NCBI GenBank assembly: GCA_026724425.1
Contig: JAIUCV010000007.1
Span: 25,372,484 to 25,436,483, forward strand
Length of the DNA stretch: 64,000 bases
Direction of reading: 5' to 3'
Source: Erythrophleum ivorense
Taxonomy: Eukaryota > Streptophyta > Magnoliopsida > Fabales > Fabaceae
Positions 11,791 to 22,272 of the stretch are shown one piece after another (within the stretch, counting starts at the first letter, position 1; each line of letters begins with the position of its first letter). A program made the position numbers and the translations under genes. The notes below the pieces were generated by a model that was given only the letters and a program-made list of their open reading frames with translations, was not told the DNA's origin and did not search any database.

Positions 11791-13217
11791 CTTTTTAAAA
11801 TTCATTGTTGAAAGTTTATTTTTATTTTTATTTTGTATTCTACTTCTTTTTCAAAAAAAATTATCAAAATAAATAAAAAAATTATGAAATTTAGACTATT
11901 TAGATCAATCTAGACATCCAGATTAAGGCAACTGAATAATTAACCAATTGTTATCATAATACTTACGAAAACAAAAAACAAAAGAGAAGCTTCAAAGTTA
12001 GCAGAAAATCTTGGCACAATAAGGAAAATTGGGAATAAATAACAATGAACAAAATATATCCCTAATTAACAGTTTTCTTGTAACGTGGATTCTATTCCAT
12101 TTTTGTAATATTCAAATTAAATAATGGTGTTGAGAATACCGATTTGATTCTCTCAATTTTAATAATACATGATGTGTATTAGAACTCACATGTAATGTGG
12201 GATTTATTTCTCAAATAAACTTTACATATATTATCCTTATCCATAATTAATATGATATTTCTTTGAAAATTAAAAAGATTTAAATTCCACAAAAACTCCA
12301 GGGTGAAGCAGAAATATTATGGTATATCTGAGATTTTCTACATTAATTTATGATGAATCATGTGAATTTCATTAACAATTATTTAATTAATATACTATAT
12401 ATGTAATTTTTAATTAATTAATGATGAGATGCTTATCATGTTAATTAGTTGACTCAAATCTTCACCCTAGCTAGCTATTTCCCACGCTAAATTAATTGGG
12501 TCCATGCGAACTTGCGCGACCTTAGTTTAATTATAAATTGCGTAGTGTTCTACCATTAACTTTTATTTTAATACCTGACATTGACACTTAAATTTAATTT
12601 TTTACACATTTAATATCAGATCACATTTTAATAATTTCAATTTTTAATCATAAGTAATATTCTAAAAATTAAATCAGGACTAATAAAAATAATAATTCAC
12701 ATTGAATTATGGTCAAATCAATAATAATAAGAATAATAATATACTAAAAATATAATAATTATTAATTAAATAAATAGATAATTTTTTAAAATAAAATGAT
12801 AAGTTAAAAAATTAATTCATGTAGAACATTATTAAATATTTATGACAAATAAACTAAGTTTATAATTTTATATAATATAATAGTACGTATAATAATTATT
12901 ATCATAAATTAATGTTAAAAAGTCAAACAATTATTTAAAAATAAAAGGTTTATGGTTACACTTTTATAGTAGTAGTCTAAAATCTAAAAAAATAAATATC
13001 ACCATTTTCTTTTTGTCCCAAAACAATATCACTATTTTATCTAAATATTTTTGGTTTATTTTATTTTTATTTCCCCAGTCTTTCACTTTGTTTAATATAT
13101 ACTCTTTCTAGTTTTTTCAAGATACTTTTTCTCTTTTATTTTTTAATTATTTTTAGTTTACCATTTATATTTACCTTATCTCTAATTATCATATCTCTTT
13201 ACACCTATATCTTATTT
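11791..13217. other. Gene-free AT-rich intergenic DNA
   Basis: No coding, RNA-gene or repeat structure that I can support; many short poly-A/T tracts and ATTAATTA-type words. Confidence 0.4.
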
Positions 13218-13310
13218 ATTGTTGTTGTTGTTGTCATTATTATTATTGTTGTTGTTATTGTTGTTATCGTCGTCATCATCGTCGTCATTATTATTATTAT
13301 TATTATTACT
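13218..13310. repeat. Compound trinucleotide microsatellite (TTG/TTA/GTC)n
   Basis: Long interrupted trinucleotide run: (ttg)n, then tcattatta, again (ttg)n, then (gtc/atc)n and (att)n up to 13310. Confidence 0.9.
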
Positions 13311-15997
13311 TAAATTAATTTATAATTCATAAAATGTGAATCAACAAGATAAATCATATAAAATAAGATCTATTTTAAAAATATGCTCTCATTCATGCAT
13401 ATATTTTTTATGAATTTATGATATTGGATAAGCAATTATATTGGCACTTAGCTTATTTAATTTTAATACAACTTATTGCCTAGCATAATTATAAAATTTT
13501 TGAATAAAATATTATACATTATAACTTACAATCCCAACCGTTTTTTTTTTTTTTTAAATCTTCCCGCCCTTGGTTGAGAGTGCGACAAAACCAGGCGATA
13601 TGATTGGGTGGCAAACTCCTAACGACTGAAATTCCAATACAATACTTCTTGATTATTGATTTGAGAAGCAACTCATGATTATTTAACATCAAAGACTAGT
13701 TAAGGTCCATAACAAAACAAACGCTTCGCTAATAATTTGTTACTTAATATAGTTTCGATATGGATGATTAAATCTAAAATATTTTTTAGTAAGTTATTCA
13801 AATATTTTATCATTAAATCACACATAATGATTTAAATAAATAATTTTACATGGATGTAAATCACAGATGTATGCCAAGATTGCAGTGTCTGACATCCTTC
13901 ATTAACTATTTTGGAAAAAAAAAAAGAAATCCTTCATTAATTAAATGTTTTCAAATCTTTTTCTTTTTGGTAGACAAAATGCTTTTAATTATAATACAAT
14001 AATGTATTGAAAATTCAATTGTATACAATATAAAATAAATTCAATTGAAAAAGTAATTAATTATGATATTACAAATTATATGCTATTTAAAAATATGAAA
14101 AACAAATTTTAAAGAACTAAGTCATCATATCATATTATCTTAGATTTGAATCCTTTTCAAAAGGATTCTGTTGGAAAGAGAAGTGGGCAGAATCCACAAT
14201 CCAAATCCCATGTTATCTATACTGATATATATAATTTTGTAGGTTTTTAGTCATTAATTCCAAAACCATATATCTAATAGTATAAAGTATAGAAAAAAAG
14301 GTTATATAGTTATTAATATAAAGAAGAGGGTGGGGAAGTTAAATTTACTTCATTTATTTTTTAAAATATAAAAAATAATTTTTATTTAAAAAATAATTTT
14401 TATTTAAAAAATAATTTTTTAAAAAAAATCAACACATATTTTAGTGCATACCAAGCTAACAGTTAATATAATTAATCCTCGCTATTATAGAAAATTTTCA
14501 ATTCAACTCAAAACTCCAAATAAACACAGAAACAAGAAAATAGGAATTATAACATAACAGTAGGAGTCAATTTGTGTGTGTGTGTGTGTGTGTATTGATT
14601 CGAAATATCATTATTGGATGAAGAAGAAATCAAAGGGAGAATGAGAGATGAAAGAGATGACGATTGTATTACAAGGGAAGTCTTACAATAAAGATATAAT
14701 AGTGAGACAAAATAAAAATTATATCTCTTAAACTTAGTAAGATAATGTTAAGTGAGATGAATTTTAGACCTACTTCATTACGTAGTAGAGGATCTCTATT
14801 TATAAACTTGCTAGGCAATGTGTTCATAATGACAATCAGGCCAAGTGGTCTAATTGAGGTGTTGAAACCGTTTGATTAAGGTAGCTTTGCTAAATAAAGC
14901 AACCAACACTTAAGAGAAAGATGAATTGGGTGTTTACAAAAATTTGGATTATTGTCAATTTTTTTTTTTCAAAAACTTATTACTAAGATTACTTTAAAGA
15001 GTATTAAGCAAACTAACTAGTATATTAATCAAGAAAAACTTTATATTGATATTTGGAGCACAAAAAGTATAATTTTTATTTCCAAAAATAAAGCACTTAA
15101 CAATATATAATTAAATTTGATACAAAAACTTATTTTCAAGTAAACTAAAACAATTTTATAATCTGTTCAATAATTGGTTTACTTGAAATAGATATACGAG
15201 AATGTGTTTGGCAAGAAATAATCAATATTTGATGCAAAATATTAACAAAAAAAAAAAAATCAATTAAGCAACTTGAAATGTAAAGAGTATAGGGAAATAA
15301 AAGGCAAATTTTAAAATTTATACTAGTTCAACTCTAATCAAAGCCTATATCTAGTCCTCAAGCTTTCATTTGATTTTTTTTTTACTAATTTTACAAGTTT
15401 AATCAAGTACTTATGAGCTTTTATAATATTTAACTTGATTTAAAGTTGTTTCTTACTCTAAAACAGAACACTCCTCTCTTCCTAGAGGATAATTACTCCA
15501 AAAGCTCCATTACTCTTTTTTTTTCCTTACAAGAGATGCACTATCCTTGTCTTACAATAATTTTAGAAGAAGAATATTGCTTAAAAAACTTTCTCAAAAA
15601 GAAGATTTACAAGATGAAATTCTGAAAATTCAAACAAAATTTGGCTCAAAAATGGTATTTTCTCCTTCTAAAGATAAAGAAAAGTTTAAGGCTGTATTAT
15701 AACTCATAATTCTCTTTAAAATCATGTTTTTGAGATCATATAGATAGGCCATTAAGAAATACAGCTATTTAGGACAAATATTGTCTGTTATACATTTTGA
15801 AAAGCTACTCTTGATACTGCCAGTCGATTTCTATACAAAATATGATCGTTAACTTTAAGTTTCTAGTAGATTAGATGATTGCTATCCAAGAACAATTAGC
15901 TGGTCTTTCTATTGGGCACCAAGTGTCATTTTAGGCAAGGCCAATCGATTAGTGTCAAGGATAGCCAACTTGTCATCACAAACTCAACTTTTAAATG
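13311..15997. other. Intergenic DNA with possible retroelement remnants
   Basis: No gene. A (TG)n run lies at about 14571-14594. The stretch 14600-16600 has the mixed composition typical of plant LTR or leader DNA (for example 'gtattacaagggaagtctta' near 14667 and 'ccaatcgattagtgtcaagg' near 15940), but neither boundaries nor protein remnants are visible. Confidence 0.35.
14571..14594. repeat. (TG)n microsatellite
   Basis: Uninterrupted tgtgtg run of about 24 bases. Confidence 0.9.
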
Positions 15998-16345
15998 GTT
16001 ATGATTTTCTTATTTTAACTATAGTTTAAGTGAATGACCTATTGTTAGAATCCCTTTGAGTCTATTTCCAAATACAACAAGTTTCATTTCAAAAATTTAT
16101 ATATTTTGTGAGATATAATCAAAAGAGTGATCTAAAGGTCAAAAACATGTTTTATATAAAATCCATATCTCACTACTTAATTTTAAATAATCATAACTTT
16201 TTCATTTGAGCTTTTTTTTAAAAGTAAATGACCCATATTTGGAGAGCTCTTTGAGTCTATTTTCAAATAATAAAAGTTTCATATTAAAACTTTATATGGT
16301 TTGTGAAATATGATAAAAATAATGACTAAAGATTAAACTAAAAAT
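15998..16345. repeat. Imperfect ~185-bp tandem repeat
   Basis: Two neighbouring copies share the ordered phrases 'ctttgagtctattt.caaata', 'aagtttcat.t.aaaa', 'tttatat..tttgtga.atat' and a following 'ctaaaggt/ctaaagat'. The anchor 'ctttgagtctatttccaaat' at about 16054 recurs at about 16249. Such tracts are common within plant LTRs, so this may mark an old LTR. Confidence 0.6.
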
Positions 16346-19300
16346 TTTGAAAAAAAAATTATCTCACAATCTTTTGAGTCCAAACACATATTTTAAAAAC
16401 TAAAAAATCTTGAATCAACAAATGTAAATCTAAATCATTGAATTTCATATAAAAACTCATTACCTATGATACATATGTCTATTTGAGCCCATTAGCTATT
16501 TTGATGCAACTAAGCTCCCAAATCTTTAAATATTTAAATCCTTCAATTCTTGAAGCATCCTTTTCTTATGCTTACTATTTATTTAAGTAAAATATGATAT
16601 TAATATTCTATTTTTTTCACTTCAATGCTCACTCTTCTTTTTTTGGACTATCTTATATGAAGAATATTTAACTTACAAACAAAATAATTAGTCTGATTCA
16701 CATTTATGAACATATATGACATAATAACATTTAGTGTAATGTAAATAATTTTATCATACATATAAAATTCGCATAATTCATGTATCAAATTTAGATTAAA
16801 TATATAGCTTTAAAACTATTAGATATATTTCAAGCAAACATTAGCATGATTTAAAAATAAAGTATTATAAGTTAATAATTAGACTAGTAAGTATATATTA
16901 CTACTATATATTTGTTAATATTGTTTATCATCAAAACTTGTAATACAATTAAGGTTAACAATCTCTTCTATAATCATGCATGGGTTATAATAATCATGAA
17001 ACATATATGTTATATTTATAACTCATTTATTACACATTTATTTTTCTTACGTTTGTTGTCATAAAGAACTTATAACATAAATTCTTAAGGCTTACAGGCT
17101 TGTTGTATTAAAGTCATTTTATTCAAAACAACTTAAAAAATTTGTTGTATTAGCTCTTTATATATAAGACTTGATGAATGATAATCATTGAGTCTTTTAA
17201 ACATTTTGAATGGGTTGAATCCAACTGAATACTTTTGACAAGAAAGCCTCCATACGATATATATATAATATCTTTTAATGCCTTTATTATGATATAAAAT
17301 ATTAGTGTCTAAACATTAGAATTATAATTTTAAAAATGTATATCGTGTATGGTTATTTAAATTTATAAGAAAATATAGTTAATAATTCATAAAACTAATA
17401 CATTTAAAATTTTAGAAACATAAAACCATTTGTAATTCTTTTTATTATATATCGTATTCCTATAAGGGTTGCATCGTTTACATTTTAGATATTGATGTAT
17501 AAATGTGAGTAGTTTACATGATTTTATGCATTTAAATTGTTAATAAATATATACACAAAAAATAGCATGTTAAAATTAAAAATAATGGTGTAATAATTTT
17601 TTTTAAATAGTTAAGGGTGTTGCCATTTTTCACCTTGAAATGTTTATCTTTGCCTAACAATTTTACGTTGTTAATAATCTAGTATATATCTTGGACAAAC
17701 ATAAGTATTCAAAGGTGGAAAAGATACCTTTAATAAGGTGAGGTTTCCATATAACAACCCTCACTAGCTAGTGAATTTTCTTTCAAAGTGATTTTTTTTT
17801 ATAAAAGAATAATATTCTGAAGGGCTTTATATATAGAGAGACAGAATTGTTTAATTAATTATTTGATGAATTTTGATATTTCTATTTTAATAATTAAAAA
17901 AATAAAATAATTAAAATCTCAAGATGTAGACCTAAAGGATTAATTATATTGAAATGTTGAATTTTTTACTATTGGATGAACTTTAGGATTTTAATTTTAA
18001 TAATTAAAAATGAAAATAATAATTTCAAAAGAATTTTAATGATAAAAAATTCATCTTTCAGAAAAGTAAAACCTCTGTAATGCATGATCTATCAAGAAAA
18101 GCTTGAGCTTTTCAAACCTAAAACCTTTTATATAGCATTACTCTTTACGATGAACTTTACTTTTTAAGACCGAAAATTTCATCGTTAGATCTAGCGATTT
18201 ACATTTAACTCTCACTTTAGTTTTTTTAATTAATTTCGAAATTCATTTAATAATAAAACAACATAACATATATATATATATATATATTTAAATAACTCTC
18301 ATAAAGCTACCTTTACAATACAAACCCAAAATAAAATTGACTTAATTTAGATCTTAAGCGCCCTATAAAAGTAAGTTGAGATATAATAAAACTTACTTAT
18401 TTAAGTTTTAATCTTGTTTAATCACTCAATTACACTTTCCTCAAAACAATTTTTCTTTTTTTTTTTTAAAAAAAAGGAGATGATCCAAATCCAAATTGGC
18501 TATAAGAAAAGTAAAAGAAACAAGGATAATTCAAATATCCTTTATTTAGAAAATAAATATATGATATATAATTAAAAAAATCTCCTGATATAAAATTAAG
18601 CAATTTTTAATATTAATAACAAAAAACTTTCGACAATAAAACCCGTCAACCTTTCTTGTCTAACGTGTGCTGCGAGACCTAATTTAAAACAAGCGGTCCA
18701 CAAGACAAGCCCTGAGGGAGTATGCCAGACACGTGGCATGCACAGAGAAAGAGGCCAAATTAAAAACGTAGGTTGTTGCCGCACAAACGTTTCTCTCCCC
18801 ATACGCTCTTGACATTATTCTAATTGTTTGGCTGCGTACGGGGAGTCTCTTGCTCTCTTTCTTCGAAACTTCCTGGTTTTTGGACCTTCAATCTGAACGA
18901 AAATTCAATTTTCCTTTTTAAATCTCATCAAAGTAGACTAATTCTTCTTTGGACTTGTGCTCAAATTCTCGAACGTGTTCATCGTACGGTTTGTACTTTT
19001 CAGAACTATAATAATAATCTTTTTGTAAATTTATGAATTTTATGTAATGATTGGTACTTTAGAAACATTTAAACTACGAAATTTTATTACTGATTATTTT
19101 GTTTTCACTATGTTTAAAAAATTTTTAAGCGCATCTAAGAAACTACTAATTTTTTATGAATATATAACAACTCTCATCTATTTATATTGAGTATTACCCA
19201 AAACCACATGTACGGTATGAGAAAATCTCATTAATAATTTATTTAATTCTAAGAAACATAATAAAAAATTAACACTGATTCGAATGTTAAATTTTGTGTA

Positions 19301-20200
19301 TAAATAATACATGTCATGATATTAAACTAACTTAAATTAACGACAGTGGTTGAATGTGCTCTAAGTTAAAATCAATACTTATATTAAAATTCCTCTATAT
19401 TACAAGTTCTGTAAAATTTTAATGTTTCTTGGTTAATAGTATGTACACAAATTGTAAAATATATTATGCAAATAATAATATTTCTAAATTCTAAATTCCT
19501 TTTTCATATTTATAACCATCCAGATGAAACATAAAATCTATTACAAATTAATAACACTCTTATTTTTTGAAATCACATCGTTTTTTTTTTTTGGATGAAG
19601 ACAATTGCCTTTTATTCCTTTTAAACTATTATTGTATTGATCAAACTAAAATATTTTTAAATTTTGTTATAGAGAGGTTAAGTCTTTGTGTGATCGTATT
19701 TTTTACAGTTAAATCATCTTAAAATTTATCAGGTGAGAATTTAATTTAATCATTTATTAGAATCTAGATCTCTTACATTTGGAAGATGAATCCACGATAT
19801 ATCATTTGACAGAAATAGACTAAACAATATAGGAGCAAACAATTACTAGCGTTGAAAATTGGAAAGAAAAGTTTGTAATATTAAAAGTTTTTCAGTCTTT
19901 CTATTTTAGTATTGTAGAGGATCAAATTTGTCCTCTACAATATTGCATCTGAATTCTTTGTATTTAACAAATCAATGCATGATATATAGTTAAAAATAAA
20001 AGAAAACAGAGTAAATAAAAAAAAGCAGAAACTAAGACTTAAACGTACTCCTATCTTTTTGTCACACATTTTCATCTATTACATATAATATAATATTACA
20101 AATGATCAAAGAATAAAATTGGAGGGAGAAAAACAAGGGCCTATTACTTGTCTCTTTTTCTCCAATCGCTTAGGGTGCTTTGATGCAAAAAATTCATACG
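16346..20200. other. Gene-free intergenic DNA upstream of the SAUR gene
   Basis: No supported gene. It holds an (AT)n run at about 18270-18290 and a less AT-rich island at 18640-18900 that includes CACGTG at 18730-18735 within acacgtggc, a G-box/ABRE-like core. Short open frames on both strands of that island do not resemble known proteins. The rest is low-complexity AT-rich DNA. Confidence 0.4.
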
Positions 20201-20368
20201 AAAATTAAAATTGAGGATTCAAATTTTAAAATATTTATTTTAAAAAATTTATTACTATTAGATTTTGAGATTTTGTTTAAAATAAGTAATAATTTATTCT
20301 AAATCCAATAATAATATATTTTTAAAATAAATATTTTAAAATTTAGTTCTTTAACATTAATTCTCTCA
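20201..20368. mobile_element. Foldback (MITE-like) element just upstream of the SAUR promoter
   Basis: The left arm (ttgaggattcaaattttaaa then atatttattttaaaaaattt) is matched in inverted orientation by the right arm (aaataaatattttaaaattt then agttctttaacattaattct). The centre is around 20270-20290. It ends roughly 130 bp upstream of the SAUR TATA box, so it is part of, or directly abuts, the promoter. Confidence 0.6.
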
Positions 20369-20421
20369 AAATCCATTTCATTTGGATAGGGATGTGGCTG
20401 CTGTAAGTCGTTAATAGCCAG

Positions 20422-20427
20422 CCGACA
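20422..20427 (-). promoter_or_regulatory. AuxRE-like element (TGTCGG on the minus strand)
   Basis: CCGACA on the plus strand is TGTCGG on the minus strand, a high-affinity form of the auxin-response-factor binding site TGTCNN. It lies about 70 bp upstream of the TATA box of an auxin-family gene, a sensible position. Binding itself is inference. Confidence 0.35.
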
Positions 20428-20495
20428 CAGTACCAATTCTCTCATCTTGACCGTCACATTTTCTGACCCTTTGACAATTCTCTCTCTATATCTCT

Positions 20496-20503
20496 TATAA
20501 ATA
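20496..20503 (+). promoter_or_regulatory. TATA box of the SAUR gene
   Basis: TATAAATA in pyrimidine-rich surroundings, about 480 bp upstream of the SAUR start codon. Transcription would begin near 20530, giving a long (about 450-nt), CT-rich leader. Confidence 0.55.
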
Positions 20504-20770
20504 TAGATCCCCAGATCAAGCGTTCCTTCGCTGCACCACAGCCTACTTCCCTTCACCTTCCACGCTCTTTTGCGTTTTCAAAGACTCTATTCTTCCTTTC
20601 CTTCCCTTCCCTGCCCTGCCCTCTAGGAGCTCCTCCCTACCCTCCACCGTCACCGGTGGCGCCACAGTCGGAACCACTGTACCCAGAAATCTTTGAGTTT
20701 GGATCTCTTGGTTTTCACTTTATGGAATAATAATAATAATAATAAATACCAATTCTGAGTTCAGAAAACT

Positions 20771-20857
20771 ATGTCCAACATTCCTCCTCTTTCTGAGATT
20801 TGCCTCACACAGTTTCGCCTTATTATATCCATTGCAGATCCATGGCCCTTCTCATAA
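20771..20857 (+). CDS. Upstream ORF 1 in the SAUR leader (28 codons)
   Basis: ATG at 20771 opens a 28-codon frame ending TAA at 20855-20857, inside the predicted 5' leader and 120 bp before the SAUR start. Its peptide starts MSNIPPLSEI and ends ADPWPFS. A two-codon ORF (ATG GAA TAA) lies upstream near 20721. If translated, these could limit SAUR translation. Coding use is inference: the sequence shows only the open frame and its position, and a leader intron could remove it. Confidence 0.3.
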   Translation: MSNIPPLSEICLTQFRLIISIADPWPFS

Positions 20858-20949
20858 GTCCTCACGCATCCCAGCAAAACCCTCTTCCTTCTTCCATTCT
20901 CGAGCAAACCAAGCTATCTACTATACTGTTTCTTAGTTTCTTTCTATAA
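20842..20949 (+). CDS. Upstream ORF 2 in the SAUR leader (35 codons)
   Basis: ATG at 20842 in the context ccATGG overlaps the end of upstream ORF 1 in another frame and runs 35 codons to TAA at 20947-20949, 28 bp before the SAUR ATG. It is not in frame with the SAUR. The start context (G at +4) is better than average. The overlap means ribosomes ending ORF 1 would have passed this start. Function unproven. Confidence 0.25.
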   Translation: MALLISPHASQQNPLPSSILEQTKLSTILFLSFFL

Positions 20950-20977
20950 ACTCTCCCCGAACGAGGCTGATCATAAT

Positions 20978-21481
20978 ATGAGGAAGATTAGGGGGTTCAA
21001 GCTTGGACGACGCCTGATTCGAATCTCCAGATGGATCCTCCGGAAAACCAGACCCAGAGGATACCAGCGACTGGGTTCGCCTGATTCACTGGCGACAAAG
21101 ACCATAACGAAGGTTCTCACATGGGGACGCAAGCTGACGACAGGAGCCAGATCCCTCTGCGCCGCAAAGCCCGGGTCGGGCTATATTCCGGTGGGATCCG
21201 ACCCGGTGCAGGACAAGCCTCCGGCAGTGCCGAAGGGTCACTTGGCTGTGTACGTCGGGCAGAAGGACGGCGAGTCTCACCGGGTGCTGGTGCCGGTGAT
21301 ATACTTCAATCACCCCTTGTTCGGAGATTTGCTGAGAGAGACGGAGGCGGAGTACGGGTTCAACCATCCCGGTGGGATCACGATTCCTTGCCGGTTCACT
21401 GAGTTTGAGCAGGTCAAGACCCGAGTAGCAGCCGGGTCAGGCGGCATCAGCCGGAGATTGGCGTGGAGGCGACTCCATTGA
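20978..21481 (+). CDS. SAUR36: SAUR36-like auxin-responsive protein
   Basis: Intronless 167-residue frame. Small auxin-up RNA proteins inhibit PP2C.D phosphatases, so that plasma-membrane H+-ATPases stay active and cells expand; the SAUR36/SAG201 type is tied to auxin-induced leaf senescence in Arabidopsis. The N-terminus is basic (MRKIRGFKLGRRLIRISRWI), typical of the SAUR36 subgroup, followed by a variable linker and GSGYIPVG near residues 66-73. The conserved SAUR core spans about residues 84-146: VPKGHLAVYVGQ, RVLVPVIYFNHPLF, LLRETEAEYGF and GGITIPC. The length suits this long-N-terminus subgroup. GC content is far above the surrounding DNA, as usual for SAURs. TATA box, AuxRE-like site and upstream ORFs lie in the 5' region. 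Subgroup is assigned from the characteristic N-terminus and core; no search was run. Confidence 0.93.
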   Translation: MRKIRGFKLGRRLIRISRWILRKTRPRGYQRLGSPDSLATKTITKVLTWGRKLTTGARSLCAAKPGSGYIPVGSDPVQDKPPAVPKGHLAVYVGQKDGESHRVLVPVIYFNHPLFGDLLRETEAEYGFNHPGGITIPCRFTEFEQVKTRVAAGSGGISRRLAWRRLH

Positions 21482-21682
21482 ATGAACAAATTCTTCGAGA
21501 TTTTAGGGTAAAATTAACGTCATGAAATTGGAGAATGGCTCATTTCAACTAATACATACATTCGATGTGCCACTTAGTTGTAGAGTACATAAATAAATAC
21601 ACAGTTGCTGTAAGCAATCACGTCGGTGAATTCATACTTTATATCTGTAGCTGGGTCTGTAGCGGCGGCAGCGGATGCGGCG

Positions 21683-21731
21683 GCGGCATTGACAGCCGGA
21701 GATTGACGGGGAGGTGGTTCTATTGAATGTG
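21683..21731 (+). pseudogene. Duplicated fragment of the SAUR 3' end
   Basis: Within the 3' flank, 'ggcggcattgacagccggag…attgaatg' repeats the last ~45 bases of the SAUR coding region (21440-21483, 'ggcggcatcagccggagatt…attgaatg') with a few changes. It sits 200 bp after the stop codon, preceded by a GGC-rich run, and is too short to encode anything. It looks like a local partial duplication, or the remaining end of a second, mostly deleted tandem SAUR. Confidence 0.6.
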
Positions 21732-22241
21732 AATGTGTGATGATGACGACGATAACGATTCAGTGATTTACAGTTGAACGATAGGGACTGGGAAAATGCG
21801 TTTCAGAATCTTGTTTGGTCTTTTCAGTTTCCTTTTTCATTGGTTGGTTGCGAGTTCTTGAGGTGCTTTTAGCTTTCTAATTAATACGTGGTGTAATGGG
21901 GTTTGAAATGTAAATACAAATAGATATTATTTTCTCCTATGGAGATGTTTTTGTTGTGTAGCAATAATTTAAATCTCAATTATGTCCATGATAATGATAG
22001 TATGATTTTCATAAGGATAGTGATAATAATATTTTAATTTATGTAATTTGACTTTTCATTAACTTGTTTTTTCTAATTTACAATACGTTGTGTACAGGGA
22101 CAGTATTTGGTTGTGGTCAAACAAAAAGGAAAAAGGCTTAACTAAAAAATATATAAATAAATTACGTTAATATCTTTTTAAGAATTTAGTTAAATTATAT
22201 TAAATATTTTTATTTTAAAAAAATTATTTGACTCCCTTAAC

Positions 22242-22272
<31 letters not shown>

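Noticed and set aside
18596..19036. Opposed 68- and 70-codon frames as possible genes
   Set aside because: No similarity to known proteins, no splice or promoter logic, and short length expected by chance in a less AT-rich island.
21086..21402. 93-codon frames overlapping the SAUR gene on both strands
   Set aside because: Shadows of the GC-rich SAUR coding region; the SAUR frame is the one with a conserved domain.
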